From NCBI RefSeq assembly GCF_039541575.1, contig NZ_BAABGM010000001.1:248001-312000 (forward strand): DNA of 64,000 nt. The letters run 5' to 3'. Origin of the DNA: Fodinibacter luteus (GTDB lineage Bacteria; Actinomycetota; Actinomycetes; Actinomycetales; Dermatophilaceae). A program made the translations under genes and the position numbers. The notes beneath the pieces are model-generated. The model was not told the DNA's origin. It ran no database searches and worked only from the letters and a program-made list of their open reading frames with translations. Every line of letters begins with the position of its first letter. The first letter of the stretch is position 1. Of the stretch, positions 9,143 through 16,339 are shown in pieces.

Positions 9143-10603
9143 GTGCCGGACCACCGACCCCTCCAGCCCGTGGCGTCCACCCCGGGCACGCCCGCGCCGG
9201 CGCGCACGGTCACCCACCTCACCCCCGCGGAGCGGGTGGCCCGGGGCAAGGCGGCACGCAACGACACTCCGCGCGGCAGCCACGGGCGCTGGGCACCCCC
9301 GGACAACCGCCCGGACCCGGTCGCGCTCCTCGAGGAGCAGGCCGCGAGCCGGGTGCCCGAGCTCGTGCCGGTGCGCTACGGGCGGATGATGACCTCCCCG
9401 TTCGCCTTCTTCCGGGGGGCAGCCCTCATCATGGCCTCCGACCTCGCGGCGGCCCCGCGCTCGGGCCTGCGAGCCCAGATCTGCGGTGACGCGCACCTGT
9501 CGAACTTCGGGTTGTTCGCCTCACCGGAGCGACACCTCCTGTTCGACATCAACGACTTCGACGAGACGCTGCCCGGGCCGTGGGAGTGGGACGTCAAGCG
9601 CCTCGCGGCGAGCTTCGAGGTCGCCGGGCGCGAGCGGGGCTTCGCCCCCACGGCGCGCCGGGACGTCATCGTCGCGGCCGTCGCCGAGTACCGGGAGCGG
9701 ATGAAGCAGCTCGCCACCGCGCGCAACCTCGACGTCTGGTACGCCCGCATCGAGGTGGAGGCGTTGTTCGCCGAGCTCGCGGTGACGGCGACGAAGAAGC
9801 AACAGGCTCGGGCGCGAGCCACCGTGGACAAGGCCCGCACCCGGGACAGCCTGCAGGCCTTCTCCAAGCTGACGCACGTCGTCGACGGGGAGCGCCGGAT
9901 CGTCTCGGACGCGCCACTGCTCGTGCCGATCGAGGACCTGCTCCCCGCGGGACGGGTCCGCGACGAGGTCGAGGACGAGCTGCGCGGCCTCATCCGCTCG
10001 TACCGCCGCACCCTCGAGACCGACCGTCGCGAGCTGCTCGAGGGGTTCCGCTACGTCCACGCGGCCCGCAAGGTCGTCGGCGTCGGCAGCGTCGGCACCC
10101 GCGCCTGGATCCTCCTCCTCCTCGGTCGCGACGAGCAGGACCCGCTCTTCCTCCAGGCCAAGGAGGCCCAGGAGTCGGTGCTCGAGCGGTTCGTCGGCAC
10201 GAGCCGCTACGCCAACCACGGCCAGCGGGTCGTCGCGGGCCAGCGGCTCATGCAGGCCGCGAGCGACATCTTCCTCGGCTGGCAGCGGGTCACCGGGTTG
10301 GACGGGCAGACACGCGACTTCTACCTGCGTCAGCTGCGCGACTGGAAGGGCTCGGCCGACATCGACGCCATGCCGGCCCACACGATGGCCTTGTACGCGA
10401 AGATGTGCGGGGCCACCCTCGCTCGAGCGCACGCCCGCTCCGGCGACCGCATCGCCATCGCGTCCTACCTCGGGTCCGGGGACGTCTTCGACCGGGCCAT
10501 CGCCGACTTCGCCGTCGCCTACGCCGACCAGAACGAGCGCGACCACCAGGCCCTGCTCGACGCCGTCGCCTCCGGCCGCCTCGAGGCACGGACGGGCCTC
10601 TAA
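9143..10603 (+). CDS. DUF2252 family protein
   Basis: A 486-residue protein that fits DUF2252, a large actinobacterial and proteobacterial family with a predicted kinase-like fold and no confirmed substrate. Family blocks seen are PVRYGRMMTSPFAFFRGAA, the ICGDAHLSNFGLF segment, FDINDFDETLPGPWEWDVKR, and VGSVGTRAWILLLLGRD near the middle. GDAH and DxNDFDE resemble the catalytic and metal-binding loops of kinase-like folds. GTG at 9143 is chosen because AGGAG lies seven bases upstream; a longer in-frame version lacks a ribosome site. It sits between two monocistronic genes. Confidence 0.88.
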   Translation: MPDHRPLQPVASTPGTPAPARTVTHLTPAERVARGKAARNDTPRGSHGRWAPPDNRPDPVALLEEQAASRVPELVPVRYGRMMTSPFAFFRGAALIMASDLAAAPRSGLRAQICGDAHLSNFGLFASPERHLLFDINDFDETLPGPWEWDVKRLAASFEVAGRERGFAPTARRDVIVAAVAEYRERMKQLATARNLDVWYARIEVEALFAELAVTATKKQQARARATVDKARTRDSLQAFSKLTHVVDGERRIVSDAPLLVPIEDLLPAGRVRDEVEDELRGLIRSYRRTLETDRRELLEGFRYVHAARKVVGVGSVGTRAWILLLLGRDEQDPLFLQAKEAQESVLERFVGTSRYANHGQRVVAGQRLMQAASDIFLGWQRVTGLDGQTRDFYLRQLRDWKGSADIDAMPAHTMALYAKMCGATLARAHARSGDRIAIASYLGSGDVFDRAIADFAVAYADQNERDHQALLDAVASGRLEARTGL

Positions 10604-10648
10604 CGCATGCCGTTCTCGCACGACCCCCGGCCGACCTACGGTGGTGCC

Positions 10649-10702
10649 ATGGGTGGACGAGTCCCCCGGAGCAGCGGCCACCCGGCGCGCGCCCGGTCAT
10701 GA
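10649..10702 (+). CDS. Possible 17-codon leaderless upstream ORF
   Basis: An ATG at 10649 follows a TACGGT hexamer (10637-10642) by six bases, the same spacing seen before many starts here. It opens a 17-codon frame (MGGRVPRSSGHPARARS) whose TGA overlaps the macrodomain start as ATGA at 10699-10702. It may act as a leader peptide whose translation delivers ribosomes to the next gene. No homology is recognised. It could be a chance frame. Confidence 0.35.
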   Translation: MGGRVPRSSGHPARARS

Positions 10703-11235
10703 CGAGGCTCGAGGCCGTGCTGGGCGACATCACGACCCAGGACGTCGACGTCGTCGTGAACGCCGCGAACTCGAGCCTGCTCGGTGGGGGCGGGGTCGAC
10801 GGCGCGATCCACGCCGCCGCAGGCCCGCGGCTGCTCGCCGAGTGCCGGGAACTGCGGCGAACGAGCCATCCGGACGGGCTGCCGGCCGGGGATGCCGTCG
10901 CGACCGGGGCGGGGGACCTCCCGTGCCGCTGGGTGGTGCACACCGTCGGACCGAACCGGCACCGCGGGCAGACCGACCCCGCCCTGCTCGCCTCATGCTT
11001 CGCGCGCAGCCTCGCCGTCGCGCGCGGGCTCGGCGCCCGGAGCGTCGCCTTCCCCGCGGTGAGCGCCGGTGTCTACGGCTGGGACGCGTCCGAGGTGGCG
11101 ACCGTCGCGGTGCGCACGGTGCGCGCCGAGTGCGCGGCGCACCTCGGCATCGACCTCGTACGGTTCGTCCTCTTCGGGGACCGCCTGCTCGCGGCGTTCG
11201 AGGCCGCCCTCGCGCAGCCACACCCGGCGGGCTGA
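10699..11235 (+). CDS. Macrodomain ADP-ribose-binding protein
   Basis: A 178-residue single macrodomain. The ADP-ribose pocket is visible as VVVNAANSSLLGGGGVDGAIH (residues 18-38) and the second loop FPAVSAGVYGW. It resembles YmdB-like O-acetyl-ADP-ribose deacetylases and mono-ADP-ribosyl hydrolases, with the Asn-Gly-rich catalytic loop intact. No ribosome site precedes the ATG at 10699; instead it overlaps the stop of a possible leaderless mini-ORF, so translation may depend on coupling. The last codons are included in a 59-bp tandem duplication. Confidence 0.88.
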   Translation: MTRLEAVLGDITTQDVDVVVNAANSSLLGGGGVDGAIHAAAGPRLLAECRELRRTSHPDGLPAGDAVATGAGDLPCRWVVHTVGPNRHRGQTDPALLASCFARSLAVARGLGARSVAFPAVSAGVYGWDASEVATVAVRTVRAECAAHLGIDLVRFVLFGDRLLAAFEAALAQPHPAG

Positions 11236-11315
11236 CCCGACGGCGCCCCCCGAACGTCGAGGCCGCCCTCGCGCAGCCGCACCCGGGCGTCGTGAACGAC
11301 GGCGCCCCCCGACCG
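11198..11315. repeat. 59-bp tandem duplication across the macrodomain gene end
   Basis: Positions 11198-11256 and 11257-11315 are two copies of one 59-bp unit, with a short third start at 11316. The unit includes the last codons and stop of the macrodomain gene. It also supplies one arm of the hairpin that follows the convergent NlpC/P60 gene. Most bases agree between copies. Confidence 0.85.
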
Positions 11316-11336
11316 TCGAGGTCGCGGGGCGCCGTC
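11298..11336 (-). terminator. Terminator for the NlpC/P60 gene
   Basis: GACGGCGCCCC (11298-11308) and GGGGCGCCGTC (11326-11336) make a perfect 11-bp stem with a 17-nt loop, 22 bases past the stop of the minus-strand peptidase gene. It may serve both strands because the macrodomain gene converges here. Confidence 0.7.
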
Positions 11337-11358
11337 TGGGGGGTGCGACGATCTGGCC

Positions 11359-12195
11359 TCAGAAGCGGCCGTACCCGCTCACGCCGGAGAAGATCGGCCG
11401 TTCCGAGGTCGACTTGCCGGACCGGGGCGAGTCGATCATCATCCCGTTGCCGGTGTAGATGCCCACGTGCCACGCCGGAGAGCCGAAGAAGACGAGGTCG
11501 CCCGGCTTGGGGTTGCTCACCGGGGTCGCGGCGCGCTGCTGGGCGGATGCCGTGCGAGGGATGGAGACGCCGGCCTTGCCGAAGACGTACATCGTGAACC
11601 CCGAGCAGTCGAACCCGGACGGGGACTCGCCGCCGAAGACGTAGGGGATGCCGAGCAGGGTGCGGGCGATGTTGACGACCTGGCTCGAGGACTGGGCGAC
11701 GCTCGCACTGCTCGTCGTGCGCTGCGCGCTGCGCGTGGTCGAGCTGCGGGTCGACGAGCTGCGGCTCGCCGAGCTGTCGGAGCGCTGGCTCGCCGCCTCG
11801 GTGACGGCGGGCGCCGGACGGGGCTTCGGCTTCGGCTTGGCGACCGCCTTGACGCCGACGACACCGACCGCCTCGACGGCCACGGGCGCCGCGGCATCCG
11901 GGGCGACGACTGCGGGAGCGAGGGCCAGCGGCACCCCCCGGGCGGAGGGCCCCGCGGCTGCAGAGGGCCCCGCGGCGGCGGAGGGTCCGTCTGCGGCGGC
12001 CGCGGTGGTCGCGGCCGGCCGGGTGGTGGCCTGGGCCGGGAGGGCGAAGGCGGCGACGAGCCCGCCGGATGCCGCGAGGACGGCGGATGCCTTGACGCTG
12101 GTCTGGCCGGCGCTCCTGACGATCGTCGTGAGCTCGGCGACGGGGTTGTAGCGGGTGGCGCCTCGGTGGCGCCCAGCAACGGTGGAGTCGACCAC
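11359..12195 (-). CDS. Secreted NlpC/P60 cell-wall peptidase
   Basis: A 278-residue exported protein predicted to cleave peptide stems of peptidoglycan. A hydrophobic segment near residues 35-55 (VKASAVLAASGGLVAAFALPAQA) serves as signal sequence with an AQA cleavage site. An Ala/Pro-rich spacer with a KPKPKPRP run and a Ser/Arg-rich stretch follow. The NlpC/P60 domain fills about residues 170-278, with catalytic Cys197 in FDCSGF and His243 in WHVGIY. GTG at 12195 has GAGAGG upstream. The leader carries a c-di-AMP riboswitch and the promoter has MtrA-like direct repeats, matching known control of actinobacterial cell-wall hydrolases. Confidence 0.92.
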   Translation of the reverse strand: MVDSTVAGRHRGATRYNPVAELTTIVRSAGQTSVKASAVLAASGGLVAAFALPAQATTRPAATTAAAADGPSAAAGPSAAAGPSARGVPLALAPAVVAPDAAAPVAVEAVGVVGVKAVAKPKPKPRPAPAVTEAASQRSDSSASRSSSTRSSTTRSAQRTTSSASVAQSSSQVVNIARTLLGIPYVFGGESPSGFDCSGFTMYVFGKAGVSIPRTASAQQRAATPVSNPKPGDLVFFGSPAWHVGIYTGNGMMIDSPRSGKSTSERPIFSGVSGYGRF

Positions 12196-12201
12196 GATGA
12201 A

Positions 12202-12412
12202 CCTCTCAGTGCCTACGGGGTGAGCTGTCGGGTTCGGGCTGAGGTTGCCCGGCCGGTCGGTCCGTGGACCTTGCCGGCTTCACCCCAAGGGGCCCTCGTG
12301 CTGCGGGCCCCGCGAGTGGTTCCCCCGCTCCTGCCGGGCGGTGGTGCGCATCGACCCCTCGGTGGTGTGGCAGGACTCGGCGGGCCACCGGGAGGACCTC
12401 CCAGGACAGGAG
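12202..12412 (-). promoter_or_regulatory. ydaO/yuaA c-di-AMP riboswitch
   Basis: The minus-strand leader of the NlpC/P60 gene carries the conserved core of this class: GGGGGAACC near its 5' half, then TTGGGGTGAAGCCGGC, then GGGCA, then CCCGAACCCGACAGCTCACC followed by AGGCA just before the ribosome site. These blocks are in the expected order and spacing for the c-di-AMP aptamer, which usually shuts off cell-wall hydrolase genes in actinobacteria when ligand is high. The boundaries are approximate. Confidence 0.9.
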
Positions 12413-12420
12413 ACTCATCG

Positions 12421-12460
12421 AACGTAGCACGGGGCGCCGGAAAGTCACAAAAGGGTCACG
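12421..12460 (-). promoter_or_regulatory. Promoter with MtrA-like direct repeats
   Basis: A TACGTT -10 (12421-12426, minus strand) is preceded after 17 bases by TGTGAC in the -35 position. On the plus strand the same region reads GTCACA (12444-12449) and GTCACG (12455-12460), repeated at 11 bp, like binding sites of the OmpR-family regulator MtrA. The transcript would start near 12414 and include the riboswitch. Confidence 0.55.
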
Positions 12461-12525
12461 GCGTGGCGAACGGGGTCACCCCGCCGGTCACGTCCACCGC
12501 CGCCGGGCAGCCCGCGACACGCGCC

Positions 12526-12557
12526 GGGGCCGCCCACCGGAGATGGTGGGCGGCCCC
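12526..12557 (-). terminator. Strong hairpin terminator
   Basis: GGGGCCGCCCACC (12526-12538) and GGTGGGCGGCCCC (12545-12557) form a perfect 13-bp stem with a GGAGAT loop, 20 bases after the stop of the adjacent minus-strand gene. It separates that gene from the promoter of the NlpC/P60 gene. Confidence 0.8.
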
Positions 12558-12577
12558 GCGGTGGTGCGCGTGCGGCG

Positions 12578-13363
12578 TCAGTTCACGGTGACGTGGACGT
12601 GGTCGTAGTGGTTCTGGGTCGGGGACCCCCGGTCCTCCATGAACTCCCACGAACCGCCGGGCGCCCAGTACCTCTGCTTCCAGATGAGGTACTTGACGTC
12701 GAAGGTGCCGACGTTGGCCTGGACGAAGGCGGCGATGGCGTCACCCTCCGCCCCACTCGTCATGATGTCGACCGCGTGCCCGGTGCCGTGCTCACCCGCA
12801 CCGGCCCGGAACCCGCCGATGCTCGACGGCGAGAAGCGCGCGTAGACGGCCGTGCACAGTCGCGCCGCGTCGGAGACGAGCCCGATCCCGGAGCACCGGG
12901 ACGAAATTCCCCCACCGGAGACCTTCACGGCCGACCTCGACGACGAGGACGACGACGAGGATGAGGACGACGAGGAGGACTCCACCGTGGGCTTCGGCTT
13001 CGGCTTGGGCTTGGGCTTCGCCACGGCCTTGACTCCGGTGACGCCGACCGCCTCCGGCGCGAGGGGCGCGCTTTCCGCGGGAGCCGACACGGCCGGGGCC
13101 GGAGCCGCGGCGCGACCCTGGGACCGCGAGGCGGTCAGCGCCTCGGCGCGGTTCTCGGGAGCGCTCGTCGCGGGCACCGGGAGCGCGAGGGCGGACGGAG
13201 CGGCGTCCACGGGGAGCGCGAGCGCGACGGCCGCACCTCCCACGACACCGACGGTGGCGACGGACTTGGCGGCCCACGTCGCGCTGAGGCGCGAGAAGCC
13301 GTCCGGGAGACGACGGACGGCGCCGGGGGCGCGGCGTCGACCGGGGGTTCGGTCACGAGACAC
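12578..13363 (-). CDS. Secreted cell-wall protein, ARB-07466-like C-terminal domain
   Basis: A 261-residue exported protein. The N-terminal basic region is followed by a hydrophobic segment (SVATVGVVGGAAVALALPVDA), an Ala/Pro-rich spacer with a KPKPKPKPKP run, a poly-Ser tract of about 14 residues, and a C-terminal domain (about 160-261). That domain holds SRCSGIGL, HGTGHAVDIMTS and HYDHVHVTVN, matching the actinobacterial domain often named after ARB_07466, which has M15-like metal-binding His/Asp residues. I choose the GTG at 13363 because it leaves a signal-like N-terminus. Its promoter mirrors that of the NlpC/P60 gene, but no riboswitch is present. Confidence 0.8.
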   Translation of the reverse strand: MSRDRTPGRRRAPGAVRRLPDGFSRLSATWAAKSVATVGVVGGAAVALALPVDAAPSALALPVPATSAPENRAEALTASRSQGRAAAPAPAVSAPAESAPLAPEAVGVTGVKAVAKPKPKPKPKPTVESSSSSSSSSSSSSSRSAVKVSGGGISSRCSGIGLVSDAARLCTAVYARFSPSSIGGFRAGAGEHGTGHAVDIMTSGAEGDAIAAFVQANVGTFDVKYLIWKQRYWAPGGSWEFMEDRGSPTQNHYDHVHVTVN

Positions 13364-13403
13364 AGGGGGTGAAGCCTTCCGAGGCGGATGCAAGTGCCAT
13401 GCC

Positions 13404-13444
13404 ACCGTAGCGGCGGGCCACCGCGAAGTCACATTCCGGTAACG
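13404..13444 (-). promoter_or_regulatory. Second promoter with MtrA-like direct repeats
   Basis: TACGGT (13404-13409, minus strand) lies 18 bases from TGTGAC. On the plus strand GTCACA (13428-13433) and GTAACG (13439-13444) repeat at 11 bp. The arrangement copies that in front of the neighbouring NlpC/P60 gene. The expected leader is about 34 nt. Confidence 0.5.
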
Positions 13445-13534
13445 AGACACCGCTCACGTGTCGCGCCGGCATCCTGCATCGGCAACCCGTTGACCTGCAC
13501 CGATGTCCGGCGCCGCGGCCGCCTGAGGCGGCTC

Positions 13535-14233
13535 TCAGGTGACCTGGACGAACACGTGGGACGCGATGTCACTCGGCAGCGAGACGCCCGACGCCTCGTC
13601 CGCGCCGTCGCGGCAGGCGATGACGCGCAACCCGTCACGGCGCACCCGGGCCGGCTGCCCCGGCAGGAGGCCGGCCGACGTCAGCAGGCCGAGCGCCTCG
13701 GAGTCGACCTGGACGGGCTCCCCGATGCGGCGCACGACGACCGCCGTGGGTTCGGCGGCCGCCACCTCGTCGAGGGTGGACAGGCCGTGTCGGAAGTCGA
13801 TCCGCTCATCGAGCTCCCCCAGCTCCTCGAGCCCGGGGATGGGGTTGCCGTAGGGCGAGAGCGCGTGGTCGGGGAGCATGGCGAGGATCTTGCGCTCGAC
13901 CCGGTCGGACATGACGTGCTCCCACCGGCACGCCTCGTCGTGCACGAACTCCCACTCCAGTCCGATGACGTCGACGAGCAACCGCTCGGCGATGCGGTGC
14001 TTGCGCATGACCCGCGTGGCGAGCCGTCGGCCCTCGTCGGTGAGCTCGAGGTGGCGGTCCCCCGCGACGTGGAGCAGCCCGTCGCGCTCCATGCGCGCCA
14101 CGGTCTGCGAGACCGTGGGCCCCGAGTGGCCGAGGCGCTCGGCGATCCGCGCCCGCAGCGGCGTGATGCCCTCCTCCTCGAGCTCGAAGATGGTCCGGAG
14201 GTACATCTCCGTGGTGTCGATGAGGTCCGTCAC
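13535..14233 (-). CDS. ideR: IdeR/DtxR-family iron-dependent repressor
   Basis: A 232-residue full-length DtxR-type regulator. The N-terminal winged helix reads DTTEMYLRTIFELEEEG, TPLRARIAERL and SGPTVSQTVARMERDGLL (residues about 6-52). Metal-binding and dimerisation residues are in DRHLELTDEGRRLA, MRKHRIAERLL and HDEACRWEHVMSD (Cys, Glu and His of the primary site). A C-terminal SH3-like domain follows. With Fe(II) it is expected to repress iron uptake and activate storage genes. GTG at 14233 lies 16 bases after the MFS stop, so it can be cotranscribed. Upstream TAGGCTTGCCT resembles half of an iron box and could mediate autoregulation. Confidence 0.94.
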   Translation of the reverse strand: MTDLIDTTEMYLRTIFELEEEGITPLRARIAERLGHSGPTVSQTVARMERDGLLHVAGDRHLELTDEGRRLATRVMRKHRIAERLLVDVIGLEWEFVHDEACRWEHVMSDRVERKILAMLPDHALSPYGNPIPGLEELGELDERIDFRHGLSTLDEVAAAEPTAVVVRRIGEPVQVDSEALGLLTSAGLLPGQPARVRRDGLRVIACRDGADEASGVSLPSDIASHVFVQVT

Positions 14234-14249
14234 GAAGGCAAGCCTACGT

Positions 14250-15494
14250 TTACCCCCGGTCGGGCGGGGGGCGCACCTGCCGGCCCGGCCCCTCCCCAGG
14301 GCGCGTGACCCGACTCCGCGGGTCGTACTCGGGCAGCCAGCGGGCCAGCCAGGCGCCACCGGCGAGGGTCAGGACGCCGACGGCGACGCTCGCCGCGCCG
14401 ATCGACGCCACCGCGGCGACCGCGCCGACGACGATCGCGGCACCGTTGTGCCCGACGAGGGAGAGCAGCCGCCACACGCCGAGGAAGGGTTGCCGCCCGG
14501 CGGTCGGGGCGGCATCCGCACCGAGGGTCATGACGATGCCCGAGCCGATGCCGTTGCCGACCCCCATGACAAGGGCGACGGCGGTGACACCGGCGAGCGT
14601 CGTCGTGAGCGGCAGGGCGAGCAGCCCGAGCCCGAGCAGGACCGCGACCGGCACCGCGACCCAGACCCGGCCGTGCCGGTCCATGACGGTGCCGGCCGGC
14701 CAGAAGAGCACGACCTCGACGAACGCGGCGGCGGCGAAGACGAGGGAGGTCTGCGCGGCATCCAGGCCGACGTGCTCGGCCCACAGCGGCACGACGACGA
14801 CCCTCGAGGAGCGGGCGAGCCCGATGGCGAGCACCCCGAGCCCGACGGTGAGGAGCACCCGCCGGTGCTCGGCCACGACGCGGGCGACGGGCACGCGCCC
14901 GCGGCCGGGACCCGCGAGGGCGTCGTCGGCGGACAGGTCGACGGTGCGCCACGCGACGGCCGTCGCGAGCAGCCCGGCCGTGACCGCCACCCCGAACGCC
15001 GCCTGCGGGCCCCACCGGGCCACGACCGGGGCGCCGACGAGGGGGCCGAGGAAGAGGCCGACCCGGGTGACCCCGCCGAGGGTCGACATCGCCCGGGCCC
15101 GCAGGCGCAGCGGAGCCGCCGCGGTGAGATAGCTCTGGCGGGCGAGGAGGAAGACGGCACCGGACGGGCCGAGGAGGAGGACGGCGAGACCGAGCACCCA
15201 CAGCGACGGCGCGACGAGGGCGAGGGCACAGGCGGCGGTGTCCAGGAGTCCGGCGAGCACGAGGGCTCGGCGCTCCCCGATCCTCTCGACGAGCACCCCC
15301 GCGGGCACCGCGGCCGCGAACTCGGCGAGGGTGGTGATCCCCACGAAGAGCGCGGCGACCGCGACCGTAGCGCCGAGCTCCCGGGCACTGAGCGCGACGA
15401 CCGGGAGCACCGCGCCCGCGCCGACCGACCAGATCACGGACGGGCCGAACGCGGGGACCGCGATGCTCCGCAGCGTGAACTCCTGCGCCGCCAT
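14250..15494 (-). CDS. MFS transporter upstream of ideR
   Basis: A 414-residue polytopic protein with about twelve membrane segments and motif A-like loops (LVERIGERRAL and TVMDRHGRVW). Substrate is unknown; the link with ideR could suggest metal or siderophore traffic, but no specific residue supports this. The ATG at 15494 has GAGGAGG seven to eight bases upstream. The stop TAA lies 16 bases before ideR. The promoter region is shared with the divergent hotdog/SDR operon and includes a perfect 18-bp palindrome. The C-terminal 25 residues are Pro/Arg-rich and cytoplasmic. Confidence 0.85.
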   Translation of the reverse strand: MAAQEFTLRSIAVPAFGPSVIWSVGAGAVLPVVALSARELGATVAVAALFVGITTLAEFAAAVPAGVLVERIGERRALVLAGLLDTAACALALVAPSLWVLGLAVLLLGPSGAVFLLARQSYLTAAAPLRLRARAMSTLGGVTRVGLFLGPLVGAPVVARWGPQAAFGVAVTAGLLATAVAWRTVDLSADDALAGPGRGRVPVARVVAEHRRVLLTVGLGVLAIGLARSSRVVVVPLWAEHVGLDAAQTSLVFAAAAFVEVVLFWPAGTVMDRHGRVWVAVPVAVLLGLGLLALPLTTTLAGVTAVALVMGVGNGIGSGIVMTLGADAAPTAGRQPFLGVWRLLSLVGHNGAAIVVGAVAAVASIGAASVAVGVLTLAGGAWLARWLPEYDPRSRVTRPGEGPGRQVRPPPDRG

Positions 15495-15534
15495 CGCACC
15501 TCCTCGTCGCCCTCCGTCGCCCATCCGGGCGATT

Positions 15535-15552
15535 TATCTTGATATCAAGATA
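15535..15552. promoter_or_regulatory. Perfect 18-bp palindromic operator, MarR-type
   Basis: TATCTTGATATCAAGATA is identical to its reverse complement and AT-rich in a very GC-rich region. It lies between the divergent MFS-ideR and hotdog-SDR operons, just upstream of the -35 position of the latter (its -10 is TAGGTT at 15575-15580). The TTGATATCAA core is typical of MarR-family operators. No candidate regulator is encoded next to it. Confidence 0.75.
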
Positions 15553-15586
15553 CCTCGCCGACCTGCGCCGCGGGTAGGTTGGCGAC

Positions 15587-16339
15587 GTGGAGCTGACGAT
15601 CCCCCGCCGCTTCTGCGGCCCCCCGGAGTCCGGCAACGGCGGCTGGGTCAGCGGCGCCCTCGCGGCGTTCGTCGCGACGAGCGCGGAGCACCCCGCCGTC
15701 ACCGTCCGCCTGGCCTCGCCACCGCCGCTCGACCGGCCGATGTCCGTCGCCGTGGATGACCGGCCCGACGAGGCCGCCGGGGCCCCGGGGGGGCCGGCCG
15801 TCGTGCGGCTCCTCGACGGCGACCACCTCGTCGCCACGGCGACGGCATCCTCCGACCTCGCCGAGGACCTGCCCCCGCCCGTCCTGCTCGAGCAGGCCGA
15901 CGGGGCCGCGGCCCGCTACGAGGGCCTCGCGGACCACCCCTTCCCGACCTGCTTCGCCTGCGGCACCGACCGTGACCCCGGCGACGCCCTCTGCCTCCGC
16001 CCGGGACCGATCGGCGACGGCAGCGGCCGGTACGCCGCGACCTGGGTCCCTCGCGAGGCCTCCGGACCGTTCGTGTGGGCCGCGCTCGACTGCCCGGGCG
16101 CCTGGGCGGTCGGCATCGCCGGGCGCGCGATGGTGCTCGGCACGATGACGGCCCGGGTCGACGCCCTGCCGGTCGTCGGCGAACCCCACGTCGTCCTCGC
16201 CTGGCCGCGCGGTTCGCAGGGCCGCAAGCACTGGTCCGGCACCGCGCTCCTGACGCCCGGCGGCGAGGTGCTCGCCCGAGCGGAGGCCACCTGGGTCGCC
16301 GTCGACCCTGCGACCGTCCGACCCGAGGACCGGCCGTGA
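15587..16339 (+). CDS. Hotdog-fold (thioesterase-like) protein
   Basis: A 250-residue cytoplasmic protein. The PFPTCFACG motif near residue 122 followed by DALCLRPG and a second half containing DCPGAWAV is characteristic of actinobacterial double-hotdog proteins related to acyl-CoA thioesterases or dehydratases. No substrate can be named. GTG at 15587 follows a TAGGTT hexamer (15575-15580) by six bases, so the mRNA is probably leaderless. The stop overlaps the SDR start (GTGA), implying coupled translation and a shared pathway, perhaps in acyl or lipid metabolism. Confidence 0.72.
   Translation: MELTIPRRFCGPPESGNGGWVSGALAAFVATSAEHPAVTVRLASPPPLDRPMSVAVDDRPDEAAGAPGGPAVVRLLDGDHLVATATASSDLAEDLPPPVLLEQADGAAARYEGLADHPFPTCFACGTDRDPGDALCLRPGPIGDGSGRYAATWVPREASGPFVWAALDCPGAWAVGIAGRAMVLGTMTARVDALPVVGEPHVVLAWPRGSQGRKHWSGTALLTPGGEVLARAEATWVAVDPATVRPEDRP

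Noticed and set aside
14228..14250. Full iron box before ideR
   Set aside because: Only a short AGGC/GCCT symmetry is present; it is too weak to list as a separate operator.
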